DNA of 64,000 nucleotides from Streptomyces liliiviolaceus (lineage in GTDB: Bacteria > Actinomycetota > Actinomycetes > Streptomycetales > Streptomycetaceae): assembly GCF_018070025.1 (NCBI RefSeq), contig NZ_JAGPYQ010000002.1, forward strand, positions 558,001 to 622,000, given 5' to 3'. Made by a program: the position numbers and the translations under genes. The notes beneath the pieces were generated by a model, which saw nothing but the letters and a program-made list of their open reading frames with translations, had not been told where the DNA came from and searched no databases. Positions 50,161 to 59,105 of the stretch are shown here, one piece after another. The stretch's first letter is position 1. Each line of letters opens with the position of its first letter.

Positions 50161-50204
50161 CGAAGGCCCGCTCCCGTCCCCCAGGGGGCGGAAGCGGGCC
50201 TTCG
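50161..50204 (-). terminator. Strong hairpin terminator of the acyl-CoA dehydrogenase operon
   Basis: CGAAGGCCCGCT (50161-50172) pairs with AGCGGGCCTTCG (50193-50204), with a smaller inner CCCCC/GGGGG stem. It lies 72 bases past the stop at 50276. The rest of the 275-base gap to 50000 shows no gene. Confidence 0.85.
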
Positions 50205-50275
50205 TGCACTGCGTGCCGATGAGTCGGCAGGTCTGTCAGTCGATCAGCAGGCGGATCGGCGGATCGGCGAGTCGG

Positions 50276-51388
50276 TCAGGGCGCCTGGAGGTCCACCAGT
50301 CCGGCCAGTGCCTCCCGGTGACTGCCCGCCGTGCCGTACGCGATCGAGTCGGCCTTGGCCCTCTTCAGGTAGAGGTGCACCGGATGCTCCCAGGTCATGC
50401 CGATCCCGGCGTGCAGCTGGAGCGCCTCCTCGGCGGCATGGACGGCGACCGGTGCCGCGTACGCCTGGGCGAGGGCCACCGCCACGTCCACCTCCGTGCC
50501 GTCCCCGCTCCCGTCGGCCAGCGCGTCGGCCGCGTTGCGTGCCGCGGCGCGCGTGTGGACGGTCTCCAGCCAGAGCTGGGCGAGCCGGTGCTTGAGCGCC
50601 TGGAAGCCGCCGACCGGGCGGTTGAACTGCTTGCGCTCCTTCAGATAGCGGACGGTCTCCGTCAACGACCATTCGGCGAGGCCGAGTTGCTCGGAGGCGA
50701 GCAGTCCGGCCCCGGCGCGCAGGGCCCGTCGTACGGCGGGGGCGGCGTCGCCGATCCGGCGGGCCTCCGCTCCGTCGAGGACGACCGTCGCGACCGGCCG
50801 GGTCAGGTCGAGGGACACCTGCGCGGTGATCGTCACGGCGTCCGCGTCGACCGCGTACAGGCCGCCGTCCTCGGCGGGGACGAGCAGCACATCGGCGGCG
50901 TCGGCGTCGGCGATGCCGGTCAACTCCCCGTGCAGCAGACCGTTTTCGACCCGTACGGTCCGGTGGGCGCCGCCGGGAGCGATGTTCAGGGCGACGGCGA
51001 GAGCGCCGATGCGGCGGCCGGACGCCAGCTCGGTGAGGAGGTCGTCGGCGTCGCACGCCAGCAGGGCCTCGGTGGCGACGACCGCGCTCGTCAGGTACGG
51101 CACGGGAGCGACCGCGCGGCCCAACTCCTCCAGTACGACGGCGGCTTCGCGGTGCGTGGCACCCTGGCCGCCCAGCGCCTCGGGCACCAGCAGGCCCGCG
51201 AGGCCCATGCCCTCGGCGAGGGCCTTCCACGCCTCGCGGTCGTGCGGCGCGCCGGACTCCGTACGGGCGATCACGCCCGCCGGGTCGCAGTGGTCGGCGA
51301 GCAGGTCACGGACGGCGGCGCGCAGCGCCTCTTCCTCCTCCGAGTACAGCAGGTCGGGCTGTGCGCGCTGCGTTGTCTGCGCTGTCAT
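50276..51388 (-). CDS. Acyl-CoA dehydrogenase subunit lacking the catalytic Glu
   Basis: A 370-residue acyl-CoA dehydrogenase-fold protein. It has LFGLAEWSLTETVRYLKERK-like FAD region (QLGLAEWSLTETVRYLKERK) and QLHAGIGMTWEHPVHLYLKR. At the place where its partner (51385-52587) reads SIEGGTSEV, this protein reads SIAYGTAGS, so the catalytic base Glu is absent. In mycobacterial FadE pairs such as FadE28-FadE29 an inactive and an active chain form one alpha2beta2 enzyme, and that is the likely arrangement here. The two genes overlap by four bases (ATGA). Confidence 0.88.
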   Translation of the reverse strand: MTAQTTQRAQPDLLYSEEEEALRAAVRDLLADHCDPAGVIARTESGAPHDREAWKALAEGMGLAGLLVPEALGGQGATHREAAVVLEELGRAVAPVPYLTSAVVATEALLACDADDLLTELASGRRIGALAVALNIAPGGAHRTVRVENGLLHGELTGIADADAADVLLVPAEDGGLYAVDADAVTITAQVSLDLTRPVATVVLDGAEARRIGDAAPAVRRALRAGAGLLASEQLGLAEWSLTETVRYLKERKQFNRPVGGFQALKHRLAQLWLETVHTRAAARNAADALADGSGDGTEVDVAVALAQAYAAPVAVHAAEEALQLHAGIGMTWEHPVHLYLKRAKADSIAYGTAGSHREALAGLVDLQAP

Positions 51389-52587
51389 CGGGACAGGTCC
51401 TTCCAGGCGACGTCCTTGTCGGTACGCGGCTCGGAGGGCAGCCCCAGCACGCGTTCGGCGACGATGTTCAGCAGGACCTCGCTGGTCCCGCCCTCGATGC
51501 TGTTGCCCTTGGAGCGGAGATAGCGGTAGCCGGCGTCACGACCGGTGAAGTCGACCTTGTCGGGCCGGCGCATCGTCCAGTCCTCGTACAACAGGCCTTC
51601 CTCGCCGAGGAGTTCGACCTCCAGGCCGCTGATCTCCTGGTTGAGGCGGGCGAACGCGAGTTTCATGCCGGAGCCCTCGGGGCCCGGCTGTCCCGCGACC
51701 AGCTGCTGGCGCAGACGTTCGCCGGTGAGCCGGGCCACCTCCGCCTCCACCCACAGCTTCAGCAGGCGCTGGTGGAGGTCGTGGGTGCGCAGGTCGGGGC
51801 GTTCGCGCCAGGTCCTGGAGACCGGGCCGATCATGCCGCCCTCGCGCGGGATGCGCATGCCGCCGATGGAGACCCGCTCGTTCATGAGCGTGGTCTGCGC
51901 GACCCGCCAGCCGTCGCCGACCTCGCCGAGGCGGTGTGCGTCGGGGATGCGGACGTCGGTGAGGAACACCTCGTTGAACTCGGCCTCGCCGGTGATCTGG
52001 CGCAGCGGCCGCACCTCGACACCGGGGTCGGTCATGTCGCAGACGAAGTAGGTGATGCCGCGGTGCTTGGGCGCGTCCGGGTCGGTACGCGCGATGAGGA
52101 TGGCCCAGCGGGCGAGGTGGGCGCTGGAGGTCCACACCTTCTGGCCGTTGACCACCCAGTCGTCGCCGTCCCGCACGGCACGCGTACCCAGCGCCGCCAG
52201 GTCGGAGCCCGCGCCCGGCTCGCTGAACAGCTGGCACCAGACCTCCTCGCCGACCCACAGGGGCCGCAGGAAGCGGTTCTTCTGCTCCTCGGTGCCGTAG
52301 CCGAGGATCGTCGGCGCGGCCATGCCGAGGCCGATGCCGATGCGCCGCGGGTCGTTGTCGGGAGCGCCCGCGGACTCCAGCCCGGTGTCGACGACGGCCT
52401 GGAGTGAGCGCGGGGCGCCGAGGCCGCCGAGCCCTTCCGGATAGTGCACCCAGGCGAGTCCGGCGTCGAAGCGGGCCTTGAGGAAGTCCACGCGGTCCGT
52501 GCCGTCCACCGGGTGCGCGGCCAGCAACTCCGCGGTGCGGCGGCGCAGTTCGGCGGCGTCCACCGCCCCGCTCACGGTGTCGGTCAT
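51385..52587 (-). CDS. Acyl-CoA dehydrogenase, catalytic subunit
   Basis: A 400-residue FAD enzyme that oxidises acyl-CoA to enoyl-CoA. Motifs: WCQLFSEPGAGSDLAALGTR (FAD/substrate loop), WVVNGQKVWTSSAHLARW, and KGNSIEGGTSEVLLNIVAER with the catalytic Glu. The ATG at 52587 has GGAG upstream and overlaps the quinone oxidoreductase stop; its own stop overlaps the next dehydrogenase gene. The pair resembles heteromeric FadE enzymes that act on steroid or branched side chains, but the substrate is unknown. Confidence 0.92.
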   Translation of the reverse strand: MTDTVSGAVDAAELRRRTAELLAAHPVDGTDRVDFLKARFDAGLAWVHYPEGLGGLGAPRSLQAVVDTGLESAGAPDNDPRRIGIGLGMAAPTILGYGTEEQKNRFLRPLWVGEEVWCQLFSEPGAGSDLAALGTRAVRDGDDWVVNGQKVWTSSAHLARWAILIARTDPDAPKHRGITYFVCDMTDPGVEVRPLRQITGEAEFNEVFLTDVRIPDAHRLGEVGDGWRVAQTTLMNERVSIGGMRIPREGGMIGPVSRTWRERPDLRTHDLHQRLLKLWVEAEVARLTGERLRQQLVAGQPGPEGSGMKLAFARLNQEISGLEVELLGEEGLLYEDWTMRRPDKVDFTGRDAGYRYLRSKGNSIEGGTSEVLLNIVAERVLGLPSEPRTDKDVAWKDLSR

Positions 52588-53585
52588 GCCACGGCTCCGT
52601 TCTCGTGCGTGCCCTCGGAGGCGGTTCCGAGGGCGGGCAGCACGGTGACGCGGCCCGTGGTGACGCCGTCGGCGACCCGCTGGACGGCGTCGGCGGCACC
52701 GGTCAGGGGCACGCGCTCGCTGACGAGCGGCCTGATCGCCCCTCGGGCGGCCAGTTCGGTGAGCTGCTCGTGGCAGCGCAGGACCAGCTTCGGGTCCTTG
52801 GTGTTGTAGAGGCCCCAGTGCAGTCCGAGGATCGAGTAGTTCTTCACGAGGGCGTGGTTGAGCCCCGGGCTGGGGATCGTGCCGCTCGCGAAGCCGACGA
52901 CCACGATCCGGCCCTCGAAGGCGACGAGCTTGGCGGACTGCGTGTAGGCGTCCCCGCCGACGGGGTCGTAGATCACGTCGGCGCCCCGGCCGCCGGTGGC
53001 CTCCTTGACGGCGGCGACGACGTCCTCGGCGCGCCGGTCCACGACGAGGTCGCAGCCCAGCTCGCGGGCGACGGCGGCCTTGTCCGCGCCGCCCACGACA
53101 CCGATGACGGTCGCTCCCGCCGCCTTGCCGAGCTGCACCGCCGCGCTGCCGACGCCTCCCGCGGCGGCGTGGACGAGCAGCGTCTCGCCGGCCTCCAGGC
53201 GGGCCCGCCGGTGCAGCCCGAACCAGCCCGTCTGGTAGCCGATGTGCAGGGCCGCCGCCTCGGCGTCGTCCAGCGCCTCGGGCGCGGGCAGCAGGGCCGC
53301 GGCGTCCGCGACGGCGTACTCGGCGAAGCCGCCGTACGGCAGCGCCGGGTTGGCCATGACCCGCCGGCCGTCCTCGGTCTCGCCGCAGATCTCCACCCCG
53401 GGGGTGAACGGCAGCGGCGGCCTGACCTGGTACTGCCCGCGGCACATCAGGGCGTCCGGGAAGTTGATGTTCGCCGCGCGCACCTTGAGCAGGACCTGGC
53501 CGTCGCCGGGCACGGGCCGCTCCACCTCCGCGAGCCGCATCACCTCGCCGGGCTCACCGATCTCGTGCACTTGCCATGCCTGCAT
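52584..53585 (-). CDS. Zinc-free NADPH:quinone oxidoreductase-like enzyme
   Basis: A 333-residue medium-chain dehydrogenase/reductase of the quinone oxidoreductase group. It lacks the zinc Cys residues, and has AANINFPDALMCRGQYQ, LLVHAAAGGVGSAAVQLGKA as coenzyme motif, and DVIYDPVGGDAY. It is the first gene of an operon with the two acyl-CoA dehydrogenase chains, joined by a 4-base overlap. It may handle enoyl or quinone products or feed electrons from the pathway; this is inference. The ATG at 53585 lies 59 bases from a palindrome. Confidence 0.9.
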   Translation of the reverse strand: MQAWQVHEIGEPGEVMRLAEVERPVPGDGQVLLKVRAANINFPDALMCRGQYQVRPPLPFTPGVEICGETEDGRRVMANPALPYGGFAEYAVADAAALLPAPEALDDAEAAALHIGYQTGWFGLHRRARLEAGETLLVHAAAGGVGSAAVQLGKAAGATVIGVVGGADKAAVARELGCDLVVDRRAEDVVAAVKEATGGRGADVIYDPVGGDAYTQSAKLVAFEGRIVVVGFASGTIPSPGLNHALVKNYSILGLHWGLYNTKDPKLVLRCHEQLTELAARGAIRPLVSERVPLTGAADAVQRVADGVTTGRVTVLPALGTASEGTHENGAVA

Positions 53586-53643
53586 GCGGGGCCTCCACGG
53601 GACTGTGTCTGTTCTGTTCGCGCCTCGGGGTCAACTGCATACT

Positions 53644-53655
53644 AAGCGGTCGCTT
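53644..53655. promoter_or_regulatory. Palindrome AAGCG-GT-CGCTT upstream of the acyl-CoA operon
   Basis: Perfect inverted repeat in the wider stretch ACTAAGCGGTCGCTTGC. It overlaps TACTAA, a possible -10 on the + strand. The type fits TetR repressors of fatty-acyl or steroid catabolism. No tetR gene is adjacent. Confidence 0.6.
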
Positions 53656-53717
53656 GCCGTGCAGGGAACAGGTGGGGGCCGCAGGTTCCACAGACGCGGG
53701 GAACCGCGCGACCGGCG

Positions 53718-54371
53718 TCAGCCGGCCTGGCCGCCACCGCGTTTCGGGCGCGCCCGGACGTGCATCCGCTCCCCCTGCCGGCCGAAGAGGCTCAGGAACT
53801 CGACCGGCCCCTCCCCCGTTGACCCGAACCAGTGCGGCACGCGGGTGTCGAACTCGGCCGCCTCCCCGGCCCCGAGTACGACGTCGTGCTCGCCGAGCAC
53901 CAGGCGCAGCCGCCCGGAGAGCACGTACAGCCACTCGTAGCCCTCGTGCGTACGCGGCTCCGGCTCGTCCTTGCGCTTCGGCTCCAGCACCTTGTAGGCC
54001 TGCAGGCCGCCGGGCTGGCGGGTCAGCGGCCAGTGCGTCCGGCCGTGCATGACGATCGGCTTGGCCGCCCGGACGCGCGGGTCGCCGACCTGCGGCGCTC
54101 CGACGAGCTCGTCGAGGGGCACCTGGTGGGCCCGGGCGATGGGCAGCAGCAGTTCCAGGCTGGGCTTGCGCAGGCCGGACTCCAGGCGGGAGAGGGTGCT
54201 CACGGAGATGCCGGTGGCGGTGGACAGGCCCGCGAGGGTGGCACCGCGCTCCTTGCGGACGCGCCGCAGCCGGGGCCCGACCTCCGCGAGGACGCCTTCC
54301 GTGTCACGGTCGCCCTGCTCTCCTGACTCCCCCGGCTCCTCGTGATCCTTGTGGCCCTTGTGCTCGCTCAT
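53718..54371 (-). CDS. XRE-family regulator with cupin domain
   Basis: A 217-residue regulator. The helix-turn-helix is at about 30-85 (LRRVRKERGATLAGLSTATG, then ISVSTLSRLESGLRKPSL). The C-terminal cupin domain (HEGYEWLYVLSGRLRLVLGE, FDTRVPHWFGS) would bind a small ligand or metal. The first 25 residues are an unusual charged tail rich in His, Lys and Glu. The ATG at 54371 has AAGGG just upstream. It is divergent from the flavoprotein gene at 54450 with only 78 bases between them, so it probably controls that gene. Confidence 0.9.
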   Translation of the reverse strand: MSEHKGHKDHEEPGESGEQGDRDTEGVLAEVGPRLRRVRKERGATLAGLSTATGISVSTLSRLESGLRKPSLELLLPIARAHQVPLDELVGAPQVGDPRVRAAKPIVMHGRTHWPLTRQPGGLQAYKVLEPKRKDEPEPRTHEGYEWLYVLSGRLRLVLGEHDVVLGAGEAAEFDTRVPHWFGSTGEGPVEFLSLFGRQGERMHVRARPKRGGGQAG

Positions 54372-54449
54372 GACCCTTATTGCAGTTTCGGCAAAGCCAT
54401 TTGTCAATACGGGTGCCGTGGGGCGACCTTCTCGGTGGAGGTGGTCACC

Positions 54450-55385
54450 ATGACCGGTACGTACGAAGTGATCGTCGTCGGCGGGGGCGCGGCCGGGCTG
54501 TCCGCGGCGCTCGTCCTGGGGCGGGCACGCCGGAGTGTGCTCGTGATCGACGGGGGCGAGCCGCGCAACGCGCCCGCCGCCCACATGCAGGGCTATCTGA
54601 CCCGGGACGGCATGTCACCGGCCGAGTTCCTGGCCGTGGGGCGCGAGGAGATCGCGCGGTACGGCGTCGAGCTCGTCCGGGACCTCGCGGTGGACGTGGC
54701 ACGGGACGCGGACGGCGAGTTCGACGTGACGCTCGGCACGGGGCGCGCGGTGCACGGGCGCCGGCTGGTGGTCGCCACCGGCCTCGCGGACGAGCTGCCG
54801 TCCGTGCCGGGGGTCGCCGAGCGCTTCGGCCGGGACGTCCTGCACTGTCCGTACTGCCACGGCTGGGAGGTGCGGGACCAGGCCTTCGGCGTGCTGGCGA
54901 CGACCCCGATGGGCGTACACCAGGCGCTGATGGTCTCCCAGTGGTCCAAGGACGTGACCCTGTTCCTGCACACGGTCGCGGAGGAGGAGCTGGCGGACGC
55001 GGATCTGCGCAGGCTCGCGGCGGCCGGGGTCGCCGTGGTGCCCGGCGAGGTCGTGGGACTCGACGTCGTCGACGACCGGCTCACGGGGGTCCGGCTGGCG
55101 GACGGTACGGCCCACGCGCGCTCGGTGCTGTTCGTGGCGCCCCGGGCGGTCCCCCGCACCGGCCTGCTGGAACAGCTGGGCGCCGACCTCCAGGAGACCC
55201 CGTTCGGCTCGTACGCCGTGGTCGACCCGACGGGCCTGACCAGCGTGCCCGGCGTCTGGGCGGCGGGCAACGCGATCGGCTTCGGCGAGCAGGTCGTGAA
55301 CGCGGCGAGCGGCGGCTACCGCGCCGGAGCCACGATCAACGGAGAACTGCTGTTCGCGGACCTGGACGCGGCGGTGGGGGTGTAG
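54450..55385 (+). CDS. Thioredoxin reductase-like flavoprotein with CPYC
   Basis: A 311-residue NAD(P)/FAD disulfide oxidoreductase. FAD motif: VIVVGGGAAGLSAALVLGRA; redox pair: VLHCPYCHGWEVRDQ; C-terminal FAD motif: GVWAAGNAIGFGEQVVNAAS. The pyridine nucleotide domain between lacks the usual GxGxxA (it reads FGVLATTPMGVHQALMVSQW), which sets it apart from true thioredoxin reductases and fits the ferredoxin- or quinone-linked and dithiol-oxidase relatives. The ATG at 54450 has GGAGG upstream. Regulated in all probability by the divergent XRE-cupin protein. Confidence 0.87.
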   Translation: MTGTYEVIVVGGGAAGLSAALVLGRARRSVLVIDGGEPRNAPAAHMQGYLTRDGMSPAEFLAVGREEIARYGVELVRDLAVDVARDADGEFDVTLGTGRAVHGRRLVVATGLADELPSVPGVAERFGRDVLHCPYCHGWEVRDQAFGVLATTPMGVHQALMVSQWSKDVTLFLHTVAEEELADADLRRLAAAGVAVVPGEVVGLDVVDDRLTGVRLADGTAHARSVLFVAPRAVPRTGLLEQLGADLQETPFGSYAVVDPTGLTSVPGVWAAGNAIGFGEQVVNAASGGYRAGATINGELLFADLDAAVGV

Positions 55386-55480
55386 CGGCAGGGACCGTCC
55401 GCCGAGGTTCGGCGCCCGGTCGGGCCCGCGGGCGTGTCCGCCCAGGTGTGGACCCGGCTCCTCCGTAGCACGATGACTGC

Positions 55481-57037
55481 ATGTTGCTGTCCCGGCTCGC
55501 CGACGTGTCCCAGGAGGTCGCCGCCACCTCGGCGCGGTCCCGGAAGGTCGCTCTGCTCGCGGAGCTGTTCCGGGACGCGGAGGCGGACGACGTGCCGATC
55601 GTCATCCCGTATCTGGCGGGTCGCCTGCCCCAGGGTCGGCTCGGCGTCGGCTGGAAACTCCTCGGCGCGTCCGTCCCGCCCGCCGGGGAGCCCACGCTGA
55701 CCGTGCGGGAGGTGGACGGCCGGCTGACCGCTCTCGGCGCCGTCTCCGGCACCGGTTCGCAGGCGGAACGGGCGCGGCTCGTCGGGGAGTTGATGGGCGC
55801 GGCCACCGAGCCGGAGCAGAGGTTCCTGCGCGCGCTGATCGGCGGTGAGGTACGGCAGGGCGCGCTCGACGCCGTCGCGGTCGAAGGGCTCGCCCGGGCG
55901 ACGGACGCACCCTCCGCCGACGTACGCAGGGCCGTGATGCTGGCGGGTTCGCTGCAGACCGTGGCCGAGCGGCTGCTGGCCGACGGACCGGAGGCGCTGG
56001 AGGCGTTCCGGCTCACCGTCGGCCGGCCCGTACTGCCGATGCTGGCGCACAGCGCCCCCTCCGTCGCCGAGGCGCTCGACAAGCTCGGCGCCTGCGTGGT
56101 GGAGGAGAAGCTCGACGGCATCCGCGTCCAGGTGCACCGCGACGGCGACGAGGTACGCGTCTACACGCGCACCCTCGACGACATCACCGACCGGCTGCCC
56201 GAGATCACGCACGCCGCACGGGAGTTGAAGGTCGAACGCTTCATCCTCGACGGCGAGGTCATCGCGCTCGACGACGACGGACGGCCCCGGCCCTTCCAGG
56301 AGACCGCGGGCCGCGTGGGCTCCCGGGTGGACGTGGCGACCGCCGCCGAGGCCGTACCCGTCTCCCCCGTCTTCTTCGACGCCCTGTCCATGGACGGCCG
56401 GGACCTGCTGGACCTGCCGTTCACCGAACGCCACGCGGAGCTGGCCCGGCTGGTCCCCGAGCCGATGCGCGTACGGCGTCTGCTCGTACCGGACCCCGCG
56501 GACGAGTCGGCGCGGGCCGCCGCCGAGCGGTTCGGCACCGACACGCTCGCGCGCGGCCACGAGGGCGTCGTCCTCAAGTCCCTGGACGCCCCCTACAGCG
56601 CGGGCCGGCGCGGAGCCTCCTGGCTGAAGGTCAAGCCCGTCCACACGCTCGACCTGGTCGTGCTGGCCGCCGAGTGGGGCAGCGGGCGGCGCACCGGCAA
56701 GCTCTCCAACCTGCATCTGGGCGCCCGCAGACCGGACGGCACCTTCGCCATGCTGGGCAAGACGTTCAAGGGCCTCACCGACGTGATGCTGGCCTGGCAG
56801 ACCGAGCGGCTCCAGGAACTCGCCGTCGCCCCCGTCGAGGAGAGCGGCTACGTGGTGACCGTCCGCCCGGAACTGGTCGTGGAGATCGCGTACGACGGTC
56901 TCCAGCGCTCCACGCGCTATCCGGCGGGCGTCGCCCTGCGTTTCGCCCGGGTCGTGCGCTACCGCGAGGACAAGACACCCGAGGAGGCGGACACCGTCGA
57001 CACGGTGCTCGCCGCACACCCGGGGGTGGCCGCATGA
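55481..57037 (+). CDS. ligB: ATP-dependent DNA ligase, LigB type
   Basis: A 518-residue ATP-dependent ligase, matching the length of mycobacterial LigB. An N-terminal DNA-binding domain (1-195) is followed by the nucleotidyltransferase core with the adenylated Lys in VVEEKLDGIRVQVH, motif III FILDGEVIALD, motif IV GHEGVVLKSLDAPY and motif V SWLKVKPVHTLDLVV, then an OB fold. It seals nicks in DNA; in actinobacteria the essential ligase is the NAD-dependent LigA, so this is an accessory repair enzyme. Its stop overlaps the Nudix gene start (ATGA). Confidence 0.93.
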   Translation: MLLSRLADVSQEVAATSARSRKVALLAELFRDAEADDVPIVIPYLAGRLPQGRLGVGWKLLGASVPPAGEPTLTVREVDGRLTALGAVSGTGSQAERARLVGELMGAATEPEQRFLRALIGGEVRQGALDAVAVEGLARATDAPSADVRRAVMLAGSLQTVAERLLADGPEALEAFRLTVGRPVLPMLAHSAPSVAEALDKLGACVVEEKLDGIRVQVHRDGDEVRVYTRTLDDITDRLPEITHAARELKVERFILDGEVIALDDDGRPRPFQETAGRVGSRVDVATAAEAVPVSPVFFDALSMDGRDLLDLPFTERHAELARLVPEPMRVRRLLVPDPADESARAAAERFGTDTLARGHEGVVLKSLDAPYSAGRRGASWLKVKPVHTLDLVVLAAEWGSGRRTGKLSNLHLGARRPDGTFAMLGKTFKGLTDVMLAWQTERLQELAVAPVEESGYVVTVRPELVVEIAYDGLQRSTRYPAGVALRFARVVRYREDKTPEEADTVDTVLAAHPGVAA

Positions 57038-57528
57038 CCCCGGCCGCCGCCGCGAAGCGCAGCGCGGGCCTGCTCCTGTTCCGCCGCACCGGCCGGACGG
57101 ACCGGGGCGACCACGGCATCGAGGTGCTGCTGGGCCACATGGGCGGCCCGTTCTTCGCGCGGCGCGACGCCGGGGCGTGGACGGTGCCGAAGGGCGAGTA
57201 CGAGCCCGACGAGCCGGCCTGGGACGCCGCCCGCCGGGAGTTCCAGGAGGAACTGGGCCTGCCACCGCCCGACGGCGAACCCGTCCCTCTCGGCGAGGTC
57301 ACCCAGACGAACGGCAAGATCGTCACGGTCTGGGCCGTCGAGGCGGACCTGGACCCGGCGGCCGTGGTCCCCGGCACCTTCACCATGGAGTGGCCCCGCG
57401 GATCGGGCCACGTCCAGGAGTTCCCGGAACTGGACCGCGTGGAGTGGCTGGACCCGGGCCGCGCCAGAGCGGTCCTGGTCAAGGCCCAGACGGAGTTCCT
57501 GGATCGTCTGGAAGCACATATGCGCTGA
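57034..57528 (+). CDS. Nudix hydrolase
   Basis: A 164-residue Nudix protein. The Nudix box G-x5-E-x7-REUxEExGU is complete (from GEYEPDE through REFQEELGL). The N-terminus SAGLLLFRR and the segment GAWTVPKGEY are typical. Substrates could be damaged nucleotides or dinucleoside polyphosphates such as the AppDNA-related products of ligases. Translational coupling to the DNA ligase suggests a shared role in repair or nucleotide clean-up. Confidence 0.9.
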   Translation: MTPAAAAKRSAGLLLFRRTGRTDRGDHGIEVLLGHMGGPFFARRDAGAWTVPKGEYEPDEPAWDAARREFQEELGLPPPDGEPVPLGEVTQTNGKIVTVWAVEADLDPAAVVPGTFTMEWPRGSGHVQEFPELDRVEWLDPGRARAVLVKAQTEFLDRLEAHMR

Positions 57529-57551
57529 CGAGAGGGGCACGCGTCCCCTTC

Positions 57552-57593
57552 CGGACGCGCCCCCGCGGACGCGCCCCCGCGGACGCGCCCCCG
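57552..57593. repeat. Three tandem copies of a 14-base unit
   Basis: CGGACGCGCCCCCG is repeated exactly three times (57552-57565, 57566-57579, 57580-57593), followed by GC-rich sequence with CGGGGGCGCC, in the gap after the Nudix gene. It can fold into GC-rich stems and may help end transcription. Confidence 0.85.
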
Positions 57594-57694
57594 CGGGGGC
57601 GCCCCGACAGGGGCGCGGGGCTGCATCGATATGCGGCTCCGCCGCGGGGCGCGACGAGCCCGCACCCGACATACGACTTCAGGAGGCCAGCACG

Positions 57695-59080
57695 ATGCCC
57701 ATCGCAACCGTGAACCCGGCAACAGGCGAAACCCTGAAAACCTACGACGCCCTCGGCAAGAGCGAGATCGAACACCGCCTCGCCACCGCGGAAGCCGCGT
57801 TCAAGACACACCGCACCACCTCGTTCGAGGAGCGCGCCCGGCTGATGCGCCGCGCGGCGGACCTCCTGGAGGCCGACGCACCGGACATCGGCCGGACGAT
57901 GACCACCGAGATGGGCAAACCGGTCAAGCAGGCTCGCGCCGAAGCCGCGAAGTGCGCGAAGGCGATGCGCTGGTACGCCGACCACGCAGAGGAACTCCTC
58001 GCCGACGAGGAGGGCGCGAAGGGCGACGCGGAGGACTCCGGCGCCTCCCGTGTCCTCGTGCGCTACCGCCCGCTCGGCCCGGTCCTCGCCGTCATGCCGT
58101 GGAACTTCCCGCTCTGGCAGGTGATCCGCTTCGCCGCGCCCGCGCTGATGGCGGGCAACGTCGGTCTGCTCAAGCACGCCTCGAACGTCCCGCAGACCGC
58201 CCTCTACCTGGAGGACCTGTTCCGCCGGGCGGGTTTCGCGGAGGGCTGTTTCCAGACGCTGCTCATCGGCTCGGGCGCCGTCGAGGACATCCTGCGCGAC
58301 CCGCGGATCAAGGCGGCCACCCTGACCGGCAGCGAACCGGCGGGCCGCGCGGTCGCCTCGGTCGCCGGGGACGAGGTCAAGAAGACCGTCCTGGAACTGG
58401 GCGGCAGCGACCCGTACGTGGTCATGCCGTCGGCGGACCTCGACAAGGCGGCGAAGACGGCGGTGACGGCCCGGGTGCAGAACAACGGCCAGTCCTGCAT
58501 CGCCGCCAAGCGGTTCATCGTCCACACGGACGTCTTCGACGCCTTCGCCGAACGCTTCACCGAGGCCATGAAGGCCCTCACGGTGGGCGACCCGCTGGAC
58601 GAGGGCTCGGACGTCGGCCCCATCGCCACCGAGCAGGGCCGTGACGACCTGACGGAACTCGTCGACGACGCCGTCGAGGGCGGCGCGACCGTGCTGTGCG
58701 GCGGCGAACGGCCGGACGGGGACGGCTGGTACTACCCGCCGACCGTCCTCGCCGACATCACGCCCGAGATGCGTATCCACCACGAGGAGGCGTTCGGCCC
58801 GGTCGCCACGCTCTACCGTGCCGCCGACCTCGACGAGGCGATCACCATCGCCAACGACACACCGTTCGGGCTGAGTTCCAACGTCTGGACCCGCGACGAG
58901 GCCGAGACCGACCGTTTCGTACGCGATCTGGAGGCCGGCGGGGTCTTCTTCAACGGGATGACCGCGTCCCATCCGGCGTTCCCGTTCGGCGGAGTCAAGC
59001 GGTCCGGTTACGGGCGCGAACTGTCGGGCCACGGAATCCGAGAGTTCTGCAACATCACCACCGTATGGCACGGAGCGTGA
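57695..59080 (+). CDS. NADP-dependent succinate-semialdehyde dehydrogenase-like enzyme
   Basis: A 461-residue aldehyde dehydrogenase. Motifs: [40 protein letters not shown] with the general base Glu, and NGQSCIAAKRFIVHTD with the catalytic Cys. The ending [20 protein letters not shown] is intact. The ATG at 57695 has AGGAGG upstream. It is a paralogue of 9949-11364. Besides succinate semialdehyde it might oxidise 2-oxoglutarate semialdehyde, the product of the KdgD-like enzyme in this window; that is speculation. Confidence 0.91.
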   Translation: MPIATVNPATGETLKTYDALGKSEIEHRLATAEAAFKTHRTTSFEERARLMRRAADLLEADAPDIGRTMTTEMGKPVKQARAEAAKCAKAMRWYADHAEELLADEEGAKGDAEDSGASRVLVRYRPLGPVLAVMPWNFPLWQVIRFAAPALMAGNVGLLKHASNVPQTALYLEDLFRRAGFAEGCFQTLLIGSGAVEDILRDPRIKAATLTGSEPAGRAVASVAGDEVKKTVLELGGSDPYVVMPSADLDKAAKTAVTARVQNNGQSCIAAKRFIVHTDVFDAFAERFTEAMKALTVGDPLDEGSDVGPIATEQGRDDLTELVDDAVEGGATVLCGGERPDGDGWYYPPTVLADITPEMRIHHEEAFGPVATLYRAADLDEAITIANDTPFGLSSNVWTRDEAETDRFVRDLEAGGVFFNGMTASHPAFPFGGVKRSGYGRELSGHGIREFCNITTVWHGA

Positions 59081-59105
59081 GCCTTCCGCGGCTACGATCC
59101 CCTGT

